From NCBI RefSeq assembly GCF_013623835.1, contig NZ_JABKDE010000002.1, positions 248,001-312,000 of the forward strand: 64,000 nt of DNA. The letters run 5' to 3'. The notes below the pieces were generated by a model that was given only the letters and a program-made list of their open reading frames with translations, had not been told where the DNA came from and ran no database searches. Shown here piece by piece: positions 31,663-46,354 of the stretch (position 1 is the first letter of the stretch; each line of letters begins with the position of its first letter). Origin of the DNA: Brevibacterium oceani (GTDB lineage: Bacteria; Actinomycetota; Actinomycetes; Actinomycetales; Brevibacteriaceae). A program made the translations under genes and the position numbers.

Positions 31663-33205
31663 CTACTCGGCGACCGACAGCGAGCTGCCGATCCGACCCA
31701 GCCTCGACGAATTCCGCTCCCTCGGCGCCGGACACCGGCTCGTGCCCGTCCACACCCAGGTGCTCGCGGACTCCGAGACCCCGCTGAGTCTCTACCGCAA
31801 ACTCACCGACGGCGGTCCCGGCAGCTTCCTCTTCGAATCCGCCGTCGCCGGCTCCTGGGCCCGGTACTCCTTCATCGGGTCCGCCCCGGTCGCGACCCTG
31901 CTCTCGACCGCCGACGGGTTCCGATGGACCGGCACCCCGCCGGTGGGGATCCCGACCGAGGGCGACATCCTCGACGCCGTCACAGCAACGCTCGAGCTGC
32001 TCGCCGTCGGCTCCGACGAGTCGAGTCTGCCGCCGATGGTCTCGAGCTTCGTCGGCTACTTCGGCTGGGACATCATCCGCCGCTTCGAACGTCTCGGTCC
32101 ACCCCGCCCGAACGAACACCACCTGCCCACCGTGCAGCTGATGATCCCCGGCGACATCGCCGTCTACGACCATTACACGAGCATGGTCACCCTCGTGGCC
32201 AACGTCTTCAATGTCAACGGCGCCGACACCGGCATCGACGAAGCCCACGCCTCGGGAGTCGAACGCATCACCGCGATGCTCGACCGCCTGCGCAGACCCA
32301 GTCCGGCCGACATCATCGACGTCCGCCCCACCGACCCCGAGGTGACCACCCGGACGCCGCGCCAGGTCTACCTCGACGGCGTGAACCAGGTGAAGCAGGA
32401 GATCGTCGACGGGGAGGCCTTCCAGGTCGTGCTCGGCCAGCGCTTCGACACCCCGTGCACAGCCGAGCCGCTGAGCGTCTATCGGATGCTGCGGCACTCG
32501 AACCCCAGTCCGTTCATGTACCTGCTCAACCTCCACGACGACGAAGGGGAGCCGGCGAGCATCATCGGCTCCTCACCCGAAGCGCTCGTCACCGTCCGCT
32601 CCGGCGACGTCGTCACGCATCCGATCGCCGGCTCCCGGCCCCGCGGGGCCACGCCGGAGGCCGACGACTCCCTGGCCCGCGAGCTGCTGGCCGATGAGAA
32701 GGAACGAGCCGAGCACCTCATGCTCGTCGACCTCGCCCGCAACGACCTCGCGAAAGTCTGCGCCGCGGGCACCATCGACGTCAGCGAGTTCATGGACATC
32801 GTCCGCTACAGCCACATCATGCACATCTCCTCAACGGTGCGCGGGGAGCTCACCCCGGGGACCACGGCCATCGACGTCCTGCGGGCGACGTTCCCCGCGG
32901 GCACCCTGTCCGGAGCGCCCAAACCCCGCGCCCTGCAGATCATCGACGAACTCGAACCCATCGGTCGCGGCATCTACGGGGGAGTCGTCGGCTACATGTC
33001 CTTCACCGGCGACCTCGACCTGGCGATCGCCATCCGCACCGGTGTCCTCCGCGACGGCACCATGAGCGTCTACGCCGGAGGCGGACTCGTCGCGGACTCG
33101 GTACCCGAGACCGAATACCGGGAATCGGAGAACAAAGCCGCAGCCGTGCTGCGGGCGGCGGCCGCCGCGAACGCCGCAGCGGTCGCCGCGGGAAGTCAGG
33201 AGTGA
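31652..33205 (+). CDS. trpE: Anthranilate synthase component I
   Basis: 517 aa, GTG start with AAGGA 6 nt upstream inside hisI. Uses chorismate and ammonia/glutamine to form anthranilate. C-terminal chorismate-binding domain shows [33 protein letters not shown] and [21 protein letters not shown]. The N-terminal half carries the usual feedback-binding region with a LLESA-like FLFESAVAG (residue about 67-75). trpG (amidotransferase) and trpD are not in the window, a usual dispersion in actinobacteria. No leader peptide or attenuator fits between hisI and trpE. Confidence 0.96.
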   Translation: MPTDYSATDSELPIRPSLDEFRSLGAGHRLVPVHTQVLADSETPLSLYRKLTDGGPGSFLFESAVAGSWARYSFIGSAPVATLLSTADGFRWTGTPPVGIPTEGDILDAVTATLELLAVGSDESSLPPMVSSFVGYFGWDIIRRFERLGPPRPNEHHLPTVQLMIPGDIAVYDHYTSMVTLVANVFNVNGADTGIDEAHASGVERITAMLDRLRRPSPADIIDVRPTDPEVTTRTPRQVYLDGVNQVKQEIVDGEAFQVVLGQRFDTPCTAEPLSVYRMLRHSNPSPFMYLLNLHDDEGEPASIIGSSPEALVTVRSGDVVTHPIAGSRPRGATPEADDSLARELLADEKERAEHLMLVDLARNDLAKVCAAGTIDVSEFMDIVRYSHIMHISSTVRGELTPGTTAIDVLRATFPAGTLSGAPKPRALQIIDELEPIGRGIYGGVVGYMSFTGDLDLAIAIRTGVLRDGTMSVYAGGGLVADSVPETEYRESENKAAAVLRAAAAANAAAVAAGSQE

Positions 33206-33210
33206 CCCAG

Positions 33211-33768
33211 ATGACCAAATCGCGCGGCGTCCTCATCGTCCTCATCATCGCCGCCGCCCTGTGGGCGCTGACGATCTCGGCCTGGCAGGCGGGTGCCGTC
33301 GGTGACACACTCGGCCCGAGCGGTGTGGCCGAGGTCACCGACGAGACGAACTCCCAGGCCTCGCCGGTGGCCACAGCGTGTGTGGCGATCATCGCCGTGA
33401 CCGGCCTGCTCGCCGCGATGCTCGGGAAGATCGGACGCTTCGTCGTGCTCGGACTCGCCGCCGTCGCGGCCGTGGGCTACGGCATCACCGCACTCACCGC
33501 CGCCGGCGCACCGGGCGCCACCTCATGGCCGATCATCGCCGCTGTGGCGTCCGGGATCGGCGTCATCGGCATCATCTGGGTGGCGACCGCCTCGGCGACA
33601 TGGACGAACTCGAACCGCTACGCCCGCACCGCCGAGGCCGCCGACGGCGAATTCGACTCCGCCGCAGCCTGGGACGCTCTCTCCCGTGGGGAAGATATCC
33701 CGGGCGAACCCGACGCGAAGGTCGACGACGACGGCCCCGAGGCCGACGACGAGCCCGATTCGAAATGA
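33211..33768 (+). CDS. Trp biosynthesis-associated membrane protein (TIGR02234 type)
   Basis: 185 aa from ATG 33211, chosen because AGGAG lies 8 nt upstream; a GTG at 33202 overlapping the trpE stop would add three residues. Four hydrophobic spans (about 7-23, 51-70, 75-95 and 102-122) with a WQAGAVGDT loop after the first, as in the actinobacterial family found beside trpE. The C-terminal 60 residues are acidic and probably cytoplasmic. Function is unknown; position suggests a link with tryptophan metabolism. Confidence 0.82.
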   Translation: MTKSRGVLIVLIIAAALWALTISAWQAGAVGDTLGPSGVAEVTDETNSQASPVATACVAIIAVTGLLAAMLGKIGRFVVLGLAAVAAVGYGITALTAAGAPGATSWPIIAAVASGIGVIGIIWVATASATWTNSNRYARTAEAADGEFDSAAAWDALSRGEDIPGEPDAKVDDDGPEADDEPDSK

Positions 33769-33865
33769 CCTTGTGACCGGGTCGGTGCCCGGTCCGCATC
33801 CGAAGCGTGACACAATGGAGGAAAGAATCCCACCAGCGTGCCACGCAGTCACACTAAGGAGCACC

Positions 33866-34135
33866 ATGTCGCAGTCCCTCGCCCGCAACGGGGCCTCTGA
33901 TCTCGACAAATCCACGATCGACTACGCAGCGATCGCCGATCCCGGCCACGGCAACTCCGTCGCCGGATGGACCGGCGTCATCATCATGCTCGTGGGCGTC
34001 TGCGTCGGCTGTGTGGGCTTCACCATCCACAACCCGATGATCACCTACATCTCCATCGGGATCGTCGCCCTCGGCGTCATCGTCGGCATGATCCTGCGCG
34101 CCGTCGGACTGGGCAACAAGCCGAAGCGGAAATGA
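33866..34135 (+). CDS. HGxxPAAW-family small membrane protein
   Basis: 89 aa from ATG 33866 behind AAGGAG. The family motif appears as HGNSVAGW (about residues 28-35), a variant in which the two residues of PA are VA and the last A is G. Two membrane spans follow (about 33-54 and 58-79), then a basic KPKRK end. These proteins are conserved between the TIGR02234 protein and trpC in actinobacteria. No function has been assigned. Overlaps trpC by ATGA. The 97-nt gap before it has no clear promoter. Confidence 0.8.
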   Translation: MSQSLARNGASDLDKSTIDYAAIADPGHGNSVAGWTGVIIMLVGVCVGCVGFTIHNPMITYISIGIVALGVIVGMILRAVGLGNKPKRK

Positions 34136-34929
34136 CGGTTCTCAACGACATCGTCGCCGGAGTGCGTGAGGACCTGCAGGGACGTCGCAGCGCCGTCCCG
34201 CTGCCGGAGATCGTCGCGGCCGCACAGGCCGCAGCACCGGCCCGTGTCGTCGACCTCCACTCCGACTTCGGCGTCATCGCCGAGGTGAAGCGCAAGTCCC
34301 CCTCCCGCGGGGACCTCGCGCACATCCCCGATCCGGGCACCTTGGCCGGCCTCTACGCCGCCGGCGGAGCTCACGCGATCAGCGTGCTCACCGAGTCCCG
34401 ACGCTTCTCCGGCAGCCTCGACGACCTCGACGCGGTTCGCGCCGCCGTCGACATCGCGGTCCTGCGCAAGGACTTCATGGTCGACGAATACCAGTTCCAC
34501 GAAGCCCGCGCCCACGGCGCCGACATCGTGCTGCTCATCGTGGCGGCGCTCGACCCCGCACAGCTGAGCGAGTTCCACGCCCTGGCGACGGAACTGGGCA
34601 TGACCGCGCTCGTCGAGACCCACAACCGCGACGAACTCGAGATCGCCGCCGACCTCGGCGCCGAACTCATCGGAGTCAACACCCGCAATCTCAAGGACCT
34701 CAGCGTCGACACCGACCGCTTCGCTCCGCTGGCCGAACTGGCACCGACCGGGTGCACGCTGGTCGCCGAGTCCGGTGTCGCCGGATCCGCCGAGGTCGCC
34801 AAGTACGCCGATTCAGGAGCCGACCTCGTGCTCGTCGGCGAAGCCCTCGTCACCGGCGGCCATCCGCAGGCCGCCGTCGAGGAGTTCACCGCGGTCGGTC
34901 GGGAACACCGCCGAGTGTCCGCATCCTGA
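34132..34929 (+). CDS. trpC: Indole-3-glycerol phosphate synthase
   Basis: 265 aa from ATG 34132 in the ATGA overlap. TIM barrel. Key segments are [15 protein letters not shown] (substrate lysine), [35 protein letters not shown] and VAESGV with the phosphate-binding end [11 protein letters not shown]. Closes the ring of carboxyphenylaminodeoxyribulose phosphate. No fused trpF domain is present, which fits actinobacteria where HisA/PriA can serve both isomerisations. Confidence 0.97.
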   Translation: MTVLNDIVAGVREDLQGRRSAVPLPEIVAAAQAAAPARVVDLHSDFGVIAEVKRKSPSRGDLAHIPDPGTLAGLYAAGGAHAISVLTESRRFSGSLDDLDAVRAAVDIAVLRKDFMVDEYQFHEARAHGADIVLLIVAALDPAQLSEFHALATELGMTALVETHNRDELEIAADLGAELIGVNTRNLKDLSVDTDRFAPLAELAPTGCTLVAESGVAGSAEVAKYADSGADLVLVGEALVTGGHPQAAVEEFTAVGREHRRVSAS

Positions 34930-34963
34930 ACCCCGACCGCTCCCGTCGGTCCCCGTGACCGAC

Positions 34964-35060
34964 CATGAGCGAAGACCGGCACCCATCCGGCCGACGTCCG
35001 GGCACGAGGCGCAGCCTCACCCGCGCACGGCCACGAGGAGATCGAGAAGGACCGCAATGA
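34964..35060 (+). CDS. Possible 31-aa basic peptide coupled to trpB
   Basis: Within the 127-nt trpC-trpB gap, ATG 34964 opens a 31-codon frame ([13 protein letters not shown]...) that ends at 35058-35060, its TGA overlapping the trpB ATG as ATGA. It is very rich in arginine. Streptomyces encodes a small protein (TrpM/TrpX) at the same position, but I cannot claim homology. There is no obvious ribosome-binding site for the ATG. It may be a translated coupling peptide or chance. Confidence 0.3.
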
Positions 35061-36271
35061 CCGATGTGAGCGAGGAGACCGGACCGTACTTCGGTGCGTT
35101 CGGAGGCAGGTTCATCCCCGAGGCGCTGATCCCGGCGCTCGACGAGATCGAGGAGACCTGGCGCAAGTCCCAGGTCGACCCCGCCTTCACCGATGAGCTC
35201 CTGGACTACCAGCGCAACTACATCGGCAGGCCCTCCCTGCTCACCGAGGCCACCCGCTTCGCGAAGCACTGCGGCGGAGCCCGCGTGTTCCTCAAGCGCG
35301 AAGACCTCAATCACACGGGCAGCCACAAGATCAACAATGCCCTCGGGCAGGCTCTGCTGGCCAAGCGGATGGGCAAGACCCGCTTGATCGCCGAGACCGG
35401 TGCCGGACAGCACGGAGTCGCCACTGCGACCGTCGCCGCGCTGCTCGACATGGAGTGCGAGGTCTATATGGGCGAAGAGGACACCCAGCGACAGGCTCTC
35501 AACGTCGCCCGGATGCGTCTGCTCGGAGCGAAGGTCAATGCCGTGACGAACGGCACCCGCACCCTCAAAGACGCGATGAACGAAGCGATGCGCGATTGGG
35601 TGGCCAACGTCGACGCCACCCACTACGTCATCGGCACCGTCGCCGGACCCCACCCGTTCCCCGCGATGGTCCGCTCGTTCCAGAACGTCATCGGCGTCGA
35701 GGCTCGCGAACAGATCCTCGAGGCCGCAGGCAGACTGCCCGACGCCGTGTGCGCCTGCGTGGGCGGAGGCTCGAACGCCATGGGCCTCTTCGCGGCCTTC
35801 CTCGGCGACGAACAGGTGAAGATCTACGGCTTCGAAGCCGGCGGAGAAGGCGTCGAATCGGGCCGTCACGCCGCCCGCTTCTCCGGCGGACGCCCCGGCG
35901 TCCTCCACGGATCCGCGACCTACATCCTCCAGGACTCCGACGGCCAGACGCGCGCCTCGCACTCTGTCTCGGCGGGCCTCGACTACCCGTCGGTCGGCCC
36001 CGAGCACTCGCATCTTCACGACACAGGACGCGTGACCTACGAACCCGTCGTCGACGATGAGGCGATGGAGGCCATGCGCCTGCTCTCGCGCACCGAAGGC
36101 ATCATCCCCGCGATCGAATCCGCCCATGCCCTGGCCGGGGCGATGCGCATCGGCCGCGAGCTCGGCTCCGATGCGGTCCTGCTCATCAACCTCTCCGGTC
36201 GCGGCGACAAGGACATGACCACAGCAGCGAAATGGTTCGACTACATCGATGAAGGGGCGGTGCAGGTATGA
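35057..36271 (+). CDS. trpB: Tryptophan synthase beta chain
   Basis: 404 aa from ATG 35057 with AGAAGGA 6 nt upstream; a longer in-frame extension to 34775 is shadow coding. PLP enzyme joining indole and serine. The PLP lysine is in [22 protein letters not shown], the phosphate-cradle is GGGSNAMG, and [17 protein letters not shown] and [17 protein letters not shown] fit TrpB1. It pairs with trpA, which overlaps by ATGA, to make the channelled alpha2-beta2 complex. Confidence 0.98.
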   Translation: MTDVSEETGPYFGAFGGRFIPEALIPALDEIEETWRKSQVDPAFTDELLDYQRNYIGRPSLLTEATRFAKHCGGARVFLKREDLNHTGSHKINNALGQALLAKRMGKTRLIAETGAGQHGVATATVAALLDMECEVYMGEEDTQRQALNVARMRLLGAKVNAVTNGTRTLKDAMNEAMRDWVANVDATHYVIGTVAGPHPFPAMVRSFQNVIGVEAREQILEAAGRLPDAVCACVGGGSNAMGLFAAFLGDEQVKIYGFEAGGEGVESGRHAARFSGGRPGVLHGSATYILQDSDGQTRASHSVSAGLDYPSVGPEHSHLHDTGRVTYEPVVDDEAMEAMRLLSRTEGIIPAIESAHALAGAMRIGRELGSDAVLLINLSGRGDKDMTTAAKWFDYIDEGAVQV

Positions 36272-37059
36272 CGCACTCAGGTCCACGCACAGGCACGACG
36301 TTGGCCTCCGTCGCCGAGGCGGGACGCAGCGCCGCTCTCATCGGCTACCTCCCCGTCGGATTCCCGAGCGTCGACGGATCCGTCGAGGCGATGGTCGAAC
36401 TCGTCCGCGCAGGCGTCGACATCATCGAGGTCGGCCTGCCGTACTCGGACCCCGGCATGGACGGCCCGGTCATCCAGCACGCCGCCGAAGCGGCACTGGA
36501 ATGCGGTGTGCGCACGAAAGACGTCTTCACTGCCGTCGAGGCCATCGCCGCGGCCGGAGGCACCGCCGTGGTCATGAGCTACTGGAACCTCGTGCTCCAA
36601 TACGGCGTCGCGGACTTCGCCCGTGATCTCGACTCCGCCGGCGGCGGAGGAATCATCACCCCCGACCTCATTCCGGATGAGGCCGGGGACTGGATGGCAG
36701 CGTCCGACGACTACGATCTCGACCGGATCTTCCTCGCCGCACCCTCCTCGACACCCGAACGGCTCGACCGCATCGTCGGGGCCAGCCGCGGCTTCGTCTA
36801 CGCCGCCTCGACGATGGGCGTCACCGGCGTCCGCTCCGAGGTCGACGACCATGCCCGCGGACTCGTCTCCCGACTGGGCGAGGCCGGCGCCGAACGCGTC
36901 TGCGTCGGACTCGGGGTCTCGACCCGAGACCAGGCCGCCGAGGTCGCCGCTTACGCCGACGGCGTCATCGTCGGCTCCGCATTGGTCAGAGCCCTGGACT
37001 CCGACGGTGTGGCCGGCCTCGGCCGCCTCGCCGCCGAGCTCGCCGAAGGGTGTGCATGA
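36268..37059 (+). CDS. trpA: Tryptophan synthase alpha chain
   Basis: 263 aa. Cleaves indole glycerol phosphate. Catalytic acids are in [20 protein letters not shown] (Glu and Asp of the canonical E-x-G-x-P-x-S-D-P pattern). [27 protein letters not shown] and [16 protein letters not shown] provide the remaining barrel motifs. The usual FSDPLADGP is here YSDPGMDGP, common in actinobacteria. ATGA overlaps at both ends, with trpB and the Lgt-like gene. Confidence 0.97.
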   Translation: MTHSGPRTGTTLASVAEAGRSAALIGYLPVGFPSVDGSVEAMVELVRAGVDIIEVGLPYSDPGMDGPVIQHAAEAALECGVRTKDVFTAVEAIAAAGGTAVVMSYWNLVLQYGVADFARDLDSAGGGGIITPDLIPDEAGDWMAASDDYDLDRIFLAAPSSTPERLDRIVGASRGFVYAASTMGVTGVRSEVDDHARGLVSRLGEAGAERVCVGLGVSTRDQAAEVAAYADGVIVGSALVRALDSDGVAGLGRLAAELAEGCA

Positions 37060-38156
37060 GCTTCAGCCCTGCCTGGGCCGTCTTCATCGCCCTCGGCCTC
37101 GGACTCGCCCTGTGGATGACGAGCATCCAGTGGCAGTCTCGCGGCGGCCACCGGGGAGACATGTGGGCGATCGCAGTCGTCGGTGTTCCAGCCGCCGTCA
37201 TCGGCGGCCGGATCGGCCATCTCCTGTCCGCTCCCGACACCTACTTCGGTCCCTCCAGTCACCCCCTGCAGGCGTTTGCGCTGTGGGACGGCGGCTTCAG
37301 CTTCTGGGGTGCGAGCCTCATCGGCCTGCTCGCTGTCTGGCTGCTCACCCGCTTCCAGGGCATCCGCTTCCTGCCGCTGCTCGACTCCGTCGCCCCCGGG
37401 CTCATCCTCGGCCATGTCGCCGGAGCCTTCAGCGACTGGTTCGCCGGACGCACAGCGCTCATGACCGTGCTGGCCGAATCGATCTGGAACCTGCTGGCCT
37501 GCATCGTCCTCATCGTCGTCGCGAAGCGCCTGCGTCTGGGCTACGGCCAGGTCTTCGCTCTCTACCTGTGCCTGTTCAGCCTCGGGCGCATCCTCCTCGA
37601 AGCTGTGCGACTCGGCACTCCCGAGGCGGAGGATGCCCGGATGCTGCTCGGCCTGCCCGTCAACGTCTGGACGGCCGCTCTCGCCCTTCTCATCGGCGTC
37701 GTCTGGCTCATCGTCTCGAGGATCCGGCATCGGAGTCCCGAACACGGCGTCTATGTCCACATGGCCCGCACTCTGCTGCGCCGCCGTGATCGCGGGAAGC
37801 ATACGTTCGGGATCAATGAGCCGATGACCGGTTCGATGCCCATCGTCGACGATTCGCAGGGCACTGGCCGGACGCCCGCAGCCCCGACGACACCGCACTC
37901 GTCGGCACAGGGCCGATCAGCACAGAGTGGGACGACACCGCCGATGTCGACTCAGCGGCAGGAGGAGGCACGGGCCGCGGGTGCGGCTCAGCCCTCGGCA
38001 CCGGAGGACGAGAGCGACGCGGTGACCCAGCTCGCCGGTCGGCACAGCTTCGGATTCTTCGGAGCGGTCACCTCGGCGATCTCGATCGTGCCCGACGTGA
38101 GGGGAAACTCCACGCCGTCGGTCCGCGACGACGACCATCGTTCGTCCGAGCACTGA
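37056..38156 (+). CDS. Lgt-like membrane protein lacking the Lgt signature
   Basis: 366 aa, about seven membrane spans up to residue 230, then a hydrophilic, probably disordered tail of about 120 residues. It lies where actinobacteria keep lgt (after trpA), and the parts GGRIGHLLSAPDTYF, WDGGFSFWGASLIGL, LGYGQVFALYLCLFSLGRILLEAVRLG and LLGLPVNVWTA align with Lgt. But the N-terminal arm with the conserved tyrosine is missing, the HGG histidine is replaced (WDGG), and the G-R-x-G-N-F-x-N signature reads GHVAGAFSDWFAG. I therefore doubt prolipoprotein diacylglyceryl transferase activity. A true lgt may exist elsewhere. Confidence 0.7.
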   Translation: MSFSPAWAVFIALGLGLALWMTSIQWQSRGGHRGDMWAIAVVGVPAAVIGGRIGHLLSAPDTYFGPSSHPLQAFALWDGGFSFWGASLIGLLAVWLLTRFQGIRFLPLLDSVAPGLILGHVAGAFSDWFAGRTALMTVLAESIWNLLACIVLIVVAKRLRLGYGQVFALYLCLFSLGRILLEAVRLGTPEAEDARMLLGLPVNVWTAALALLIGVVWLIVSRIRHRSPEHGVYVHMARTLLRRRDRGKHTFGINEPMTGSMPIVDDSQGTGRTPAAPTTPHSSAQGRSAQSGTTPPMSTQRQEEARAAGAAQPSAPEDESDAVTQLAGRHSFGFFGAVTSAISIVPDVRGNSTPSVRDDDHRSSEH

Positions 38157-38191
38157 GACGAATTGGTTCACCTTTCGCTCCTTTCCTGACT

Positions 38192-38252
38192 TTGGCATCC
38201 GCTGGCCCGGGGTGTAAGTTGTTATACCGGCTGTGAGAGCCATCTCACAGCC
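38192..38252 (+). promoter_or_regulatory. gltB promoter with perfect palindrome at the start site
   Basis: TTGGCA (38192-38197) and TAAGTT (38215-38220), 17 nt apart, form a good sigma-70-type promoter. The predicted start is near 38227. At 38229-38252 is a perfect inverted repeat GGCTGTGAGA-N4-TCTCACAGCC. It could be an operator just downstream of the start or a 5'-UTR hairpin. Start codon of gltB is 92 nt further on. The 188-nt gap after the Lgt-like gene holds nothing else. Confidence 0.6.
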
Positions 38253-38344
38253 GCCGCCCGGCTGGCGCCGCTTCCGGGCTTGCCCAAGCCGCAGAGGACA
38301 GCGTCGTCTTTTCGGAGACCGTCACAACCCCGAGAAGGCCCCAT

Positions 38345-43037
<4,693 letters not shown>

Positions 43038-43045
<8 letters not shown>

Positions 43046-44483
43046 TCCGCACGGATTCCTCACCGTCCCCCACCGCGAAACGCCCAAGCGCCGCCCGGTC
43101 CCGATCCGACTGCTCGACTACCGCGAGGTCTACGAGGCCGGAGACCCCGAGCAGCTGCGCCGGCAGGCCTCACGCTGCATGGACTGCGGTGTGCCCTTCT
43201 GCCACCAGGGCTGCCCGCTGGGCAACCTCATCCCGGAGTTCAACGACGCGATGTACCGCGGCGAGCTCGCCCGAGCCGTCGAACTGCTTCACGCGACGAA
43301 CAACTTCCCCGAGTTCACCGGCCGGGCCTGCCCGGCACCGTGTGAGAATGCCTGCGTGCTCGGCATCAACCAGCCGGCGGTGACGATCAAGCAGGTCGAG
43401 GTGAGCATCGTCGACCAGGGCTTCGCCGCCGGGCTGATCACGCCGGAGATCCCGGAGAGGATCACCGGGTACACCGTGGCCGTGATCGGCTCCGGACCGG
43501 CCGGACTCGCCGCCGCACAGCAGCTCACCCGGGCCGGACACACCGTCGTCGTCTACGAACGCGACGACCGCCTCGGCGGACTGCTGCGCTACGGAATCCC
43601 CGACTTCAAGCTCGAGAAGCACCACATCGACCGTCGCATCGAGCAGATGCGGGCCGAGGGCACCAGGTTCGAGACCTCGGTCGAGATCGGTGCGGAGCTG
43701 ACGCTGGAGGATCTGCGCGCCCGCTTCGATGCCGTCCTCGTGTGCACCGGTGCGACTGTGCCCCGGGACATGCCCGTCGCCGGCCGCGAGCTCGAGGGCG
43801 TCGAGTTCGCCATGGACTACCTCGTGCCCTCGAACCGCGTGCAGGCCGGGGAAACTGCGCCGCCTGCGATCGACGCGGCCGGCAAGCACGTCATCATCAT
43901 CGGCGGCGGAGACACCGGCGCGGACTGCCTCGGCACCGCACTGCGTCAGAAGGCGGCCTCGGTGACGACGCTGGCGATCGGGGCGAAGCCCCCGACCGAT
44001 CGCAGCGAAAACGACCCCTGGCCCACCGTGCCGCGGATCTTCGAGGTGCAGAGCTCCCACGAGGAGGGCGGCGTGCGGCGCTACCTCGCCTCGACGACCG
44101 GATTCCTCAGCGACGGGAACTCTCGGGTCCGAGGAATCGAGGTCGCCGAGACACAGTTCCTCGACGGCCGCCGCGTACCGACACCCGGCACCGAGCACGT
44201 TCTCGAGGCCGATCTCATCCTGCTGGCCCTCGGCTTCTCCGGACCCGAATCGGAGGCCCTCGGGCTCGAACTCGGTCAGGGCGGCGCCTTCGCCCGTGAC
44301 GACTCGTATCAGACCGCGACGCCGGGCGTCTTCGTCGCCGGAGACGCCGGGCGAGGCCAGTCGCTCATCGTCTGGGGAATCGCCGAGGGGCGTGCCGCAG
44401 CGGCCGAGGTGGACACGTTCCTCACCGGTTCGACGCGGCTGCCGGCCCCGGTCGGCCCGCGCGACACCGGGTTCAAGTGCTAA
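43038..44483 (+). CDS. gltD: Glutamate synthase small subunit
   Basis: 481 aa. NADPH:acceptor half of GOGAT. N-terminal 4Fe-4S cysteines are [17 protein letters not shown] and CPAPCENAC (residues about 44-110). The FAD fold is [17 protein letters not shown] and the NADPH fold [16 protein letters not shown], with a C-terminal [20 protein letters not shown] loop. Electrons pass through it to the GltB FMN. Translationally overlapped with gltB. Followed by a strong hairpin that separates it from pyk. Confidence 0.97.
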
Positions 44484-44544
44484 GATGATCTGTGTCAAAA
44501 ATTGAGATTTCGGCACGCTGAGGTGTCGGTTGTCGAACGCGATC

Positions 44545-44582
44545 GCACCGCGACGGACGGGTCGAACCCGCCGTCGCGGTGC
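44545..44582 (+). terminator. Strong hairpin between gltD and pyk
   Basis: A 12-bp perfect outer stem (GCACCGCGACGG with its complement at 44571-44582), a bulged A, and a 5-bp inner stem (CGGGT/ACCCG) with a 3-nt loop. It ends 3 nt before the pyk -10 box, so terminator and pyk promoter are physically merged. Confidence 0.65.
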
Positions 44583-44585
44583 AGG

Positions 44586-44598
44586 TAGGGTGGAGTGC
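44586..44598 (+). promoter_or_regulatory. Putative leaderless promoter -10 box of pyk
   Basis: TAGGGT (44586-44591), 7 nt, then the ATG of pyk at 44599. GGAG within the gap is only 3 nt from the ATG, too close to serve as a normal ribosome-binding site. The -35 position falls inside the gltD hairpin. Confidence 0.6.
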
Positions 44599-46134
44599 AT
44601 GAGGCGTGCAAAGATAGTCGCAACTTTAGGTCCGAACCAGAACTCCTACGAGAAGATCAGAGAACTCGTCGATGAGGGCGTCGACGTCGCCCGATTCAAC
44701 CTCAGCCACGGCACCCGGGACGAACACGAAGAGAAGTTCGCCTGGGTCCGTCAGGCAGCCCTCGACTCCGGCCGTCCGGTGGCAGTGCTGCTCGACCTGC
44801 AGGGCCCGAAGATCCGGGTGGGCAACTTCGCCGAAGGGAAGGCCGAGCTCGTCGAGGGCGCGACCTTCACGATCACCAACCGGGACGTGCCCGGCACGGC
44901 TGAGATCGTCAGCACCACCCTGGCCACGCTGCCCGGCGACGTGTCCGTCGGCGATCCGCTGCTCATCGACGACGGACGCCTGCGTCTGCGGGCCACCGAG
45001 GTCACAGCCACGGATGTCGTCACCGAAGTCGAGATCGGCGGAACGATCTCCAATCACAAGGGCATCAACCTGCCCGGCGTGCCCGTGTCCGTGCCCGCAC
45101 TGTCGGAGAAGGACGTCGAGGACCTCAAGTGGGGTCTGCAGCTCGGCTTCGACTGGGTCGCACTGTCCTTCGTCCGCAGCCCCGAGGACATGGACGACGT
45201 CCGTGCAGTCATGGACGAGGTCGGAATCACCGCCCCCGTCATCGCGAAGCTCGAGAAGCCGCAGGCTGTCGACCAGCTCGACGCCGTCATCGACGCCTTC
45301 GACGGCATCATGGTCGCCCGCGGCGACCTCGGCGTCGAACTCCCGCTCGAGCAGGTCCCGATCGTGCAGAAGCGCGCCGTCGAGATCGCTCGCCAGCAGG
45401 CGAAGCCGGTCATCGTCGCCACTCAGATGCTCGAGACGATGATCGACGCCTCCCGCCCCACCCGCGCCGAGGCCAGCGACTGTGCGAATGCGGTCCTCGA
45501 CGGCGCCGACGCACTCATGCTCTCCGGCGAGACCTCCGTGGGTGCGCACTGGGTGGAGGCGATTCGGACGATGAGTCGGATCATCGAGTCGACCGAGGAG
45601 CACGGGCTTGAACGGATCCCCGCGCTCGGCACCGTGCCCCACACGAAGGGCGGCGCCGTCACCGCCGCGGCCGTGGTCATCGCCGAGCAGCTCGACATCG
45701 ACCTGCTCTGCACCTTCTCCCAGACCGGTGACTCCGTGAGGCGCATGTCGCGTCTGCGCCCGGCCTGGCCGATCCTCGGCTTCACCCCGGATCCGCAGGT
45801 TCGTCATCAGCTGGCCCTGACCTGGGGTGTGCGCCCCTACCTCGTCAAGACCGTGCGTCATACCGACCAGATGGCACGCCAGGTCGACGCGGTACTGCTC
45901 GCCGACGGCACCGCCCGCGAAGGGGATCAGTCGATCCTCGTGGCCGGTTCGCCTCCCGGGATCCCCGGCTCGACGAACGCGCTGCGGATCCACACGATGG
46001 GCGACGCGGCGAAGGGCGTGGCAGCCGCCTACCAGGACTCCACGGACTCCGAGGAGGATCCGCTGGCCGGCTACGGCGTCGTCGCCGAGGCTCCGATCAC
46101 CCGCGAGGTGCCGATCGTGGGGGAAGACCAGTGA
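44599..46134 (+). CDS. pyk: Pyruvate kinase
   Basis: 511 aa from ATG 44599 ([20 protein letters not shown]); an upstream GTG frame is not supported. Transfers phosphate from PEP to ADP. Barrel motifs [42 protein letters not shown] and the signature [34 protein letters not shown] (in pieces) are intact. C-terminal domain has an extension of about 30 acidic residues beyond the usual end. A hairpin terminator follows 33 nt after the stop. Confidence 0.97.
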   Translation: MRRAKIVATLGPNQNSYEKIRELVDEGVDVARFNLSHGTRDEHEEKFAWVRQAALDSGRPVAVLLDLQGPKIRVGNFAEGKAELVEGATFTITNRDVPGTAEIVSTTLATLPGDVSVGDPLLIDDGRLRLRATEVTATDVVTEVEIGGTISNHKGINLPGVPVSVPALSEKDVEDLKWGLQLGFDWVALSFVRSPEDMDDVRAVMDEVGITAPVIAKLEKPQAVDQLDAVIDAFDGIMVARGDLGVELPLEQVPIVQKRAVEIARQQAKPVIVATQMLETMIDASRPTRAEASDCANAVLDGADALMLSGETSVGAHWVEAIRTMSRIIESTEEHGLERIPALGTVPHTKGGAVTAAAVVIAEQLDIDLLCTFSQTGDSVRRMSRLRPAWPILGFTPDPQVRHQLALTWGVRPYLVKTVRHTDQMARQVDAVLLADGTAREGDQSILVAGSPPGIPGSTNALRIHTMGDAAKGVAAAYQDSTDSEEDPLAGYGVVAEAPITREVPIVGEDQ

Positions 46135-46167
46135 CGATGTGCTGAGCACGATCACTGGAACGGCATC

Positions 46168-46203
46168 GACGGCGTCCGCCGCATCACAGGGGCGGGCGCC
46201 GTC
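46168..46203 (+). terminator. Hairpin terminator after pyk
   Basis: GACGGCG/CGCCGTC (7 bp) continuing through a T-G wobble to CCGCC/GGCGG (5 bp) with a 10-nt loop, 33 nt after the pyk stop. No T tract. The rest of the 220-nt gap to the symporter (46204-46354) shows a TTGACC at 46288-46293 without a clear -10. Confidence 0.6.
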
Positions 46204-46354
46204 TGCGTATGCGGCTGTGTTCGCGGGCAGGCCGTCGGTGCGTCGCACCTCACATTGATTTGCGGAATTTCACAGATTGCTCAACAGTTGACCTCCGTGT
46301 TGCCTCACCTCCCTTCGGCAGACCGTGGGGAGGATCAGCTAGGAGAGGAATTCT

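Noticed and set aside
38232-38249. CRP/GlxR-type site in the gltB leader
   Set aside because: TGTGA and TCACA are present, but they are 8 nt apart, while CRP-family sites need 6.
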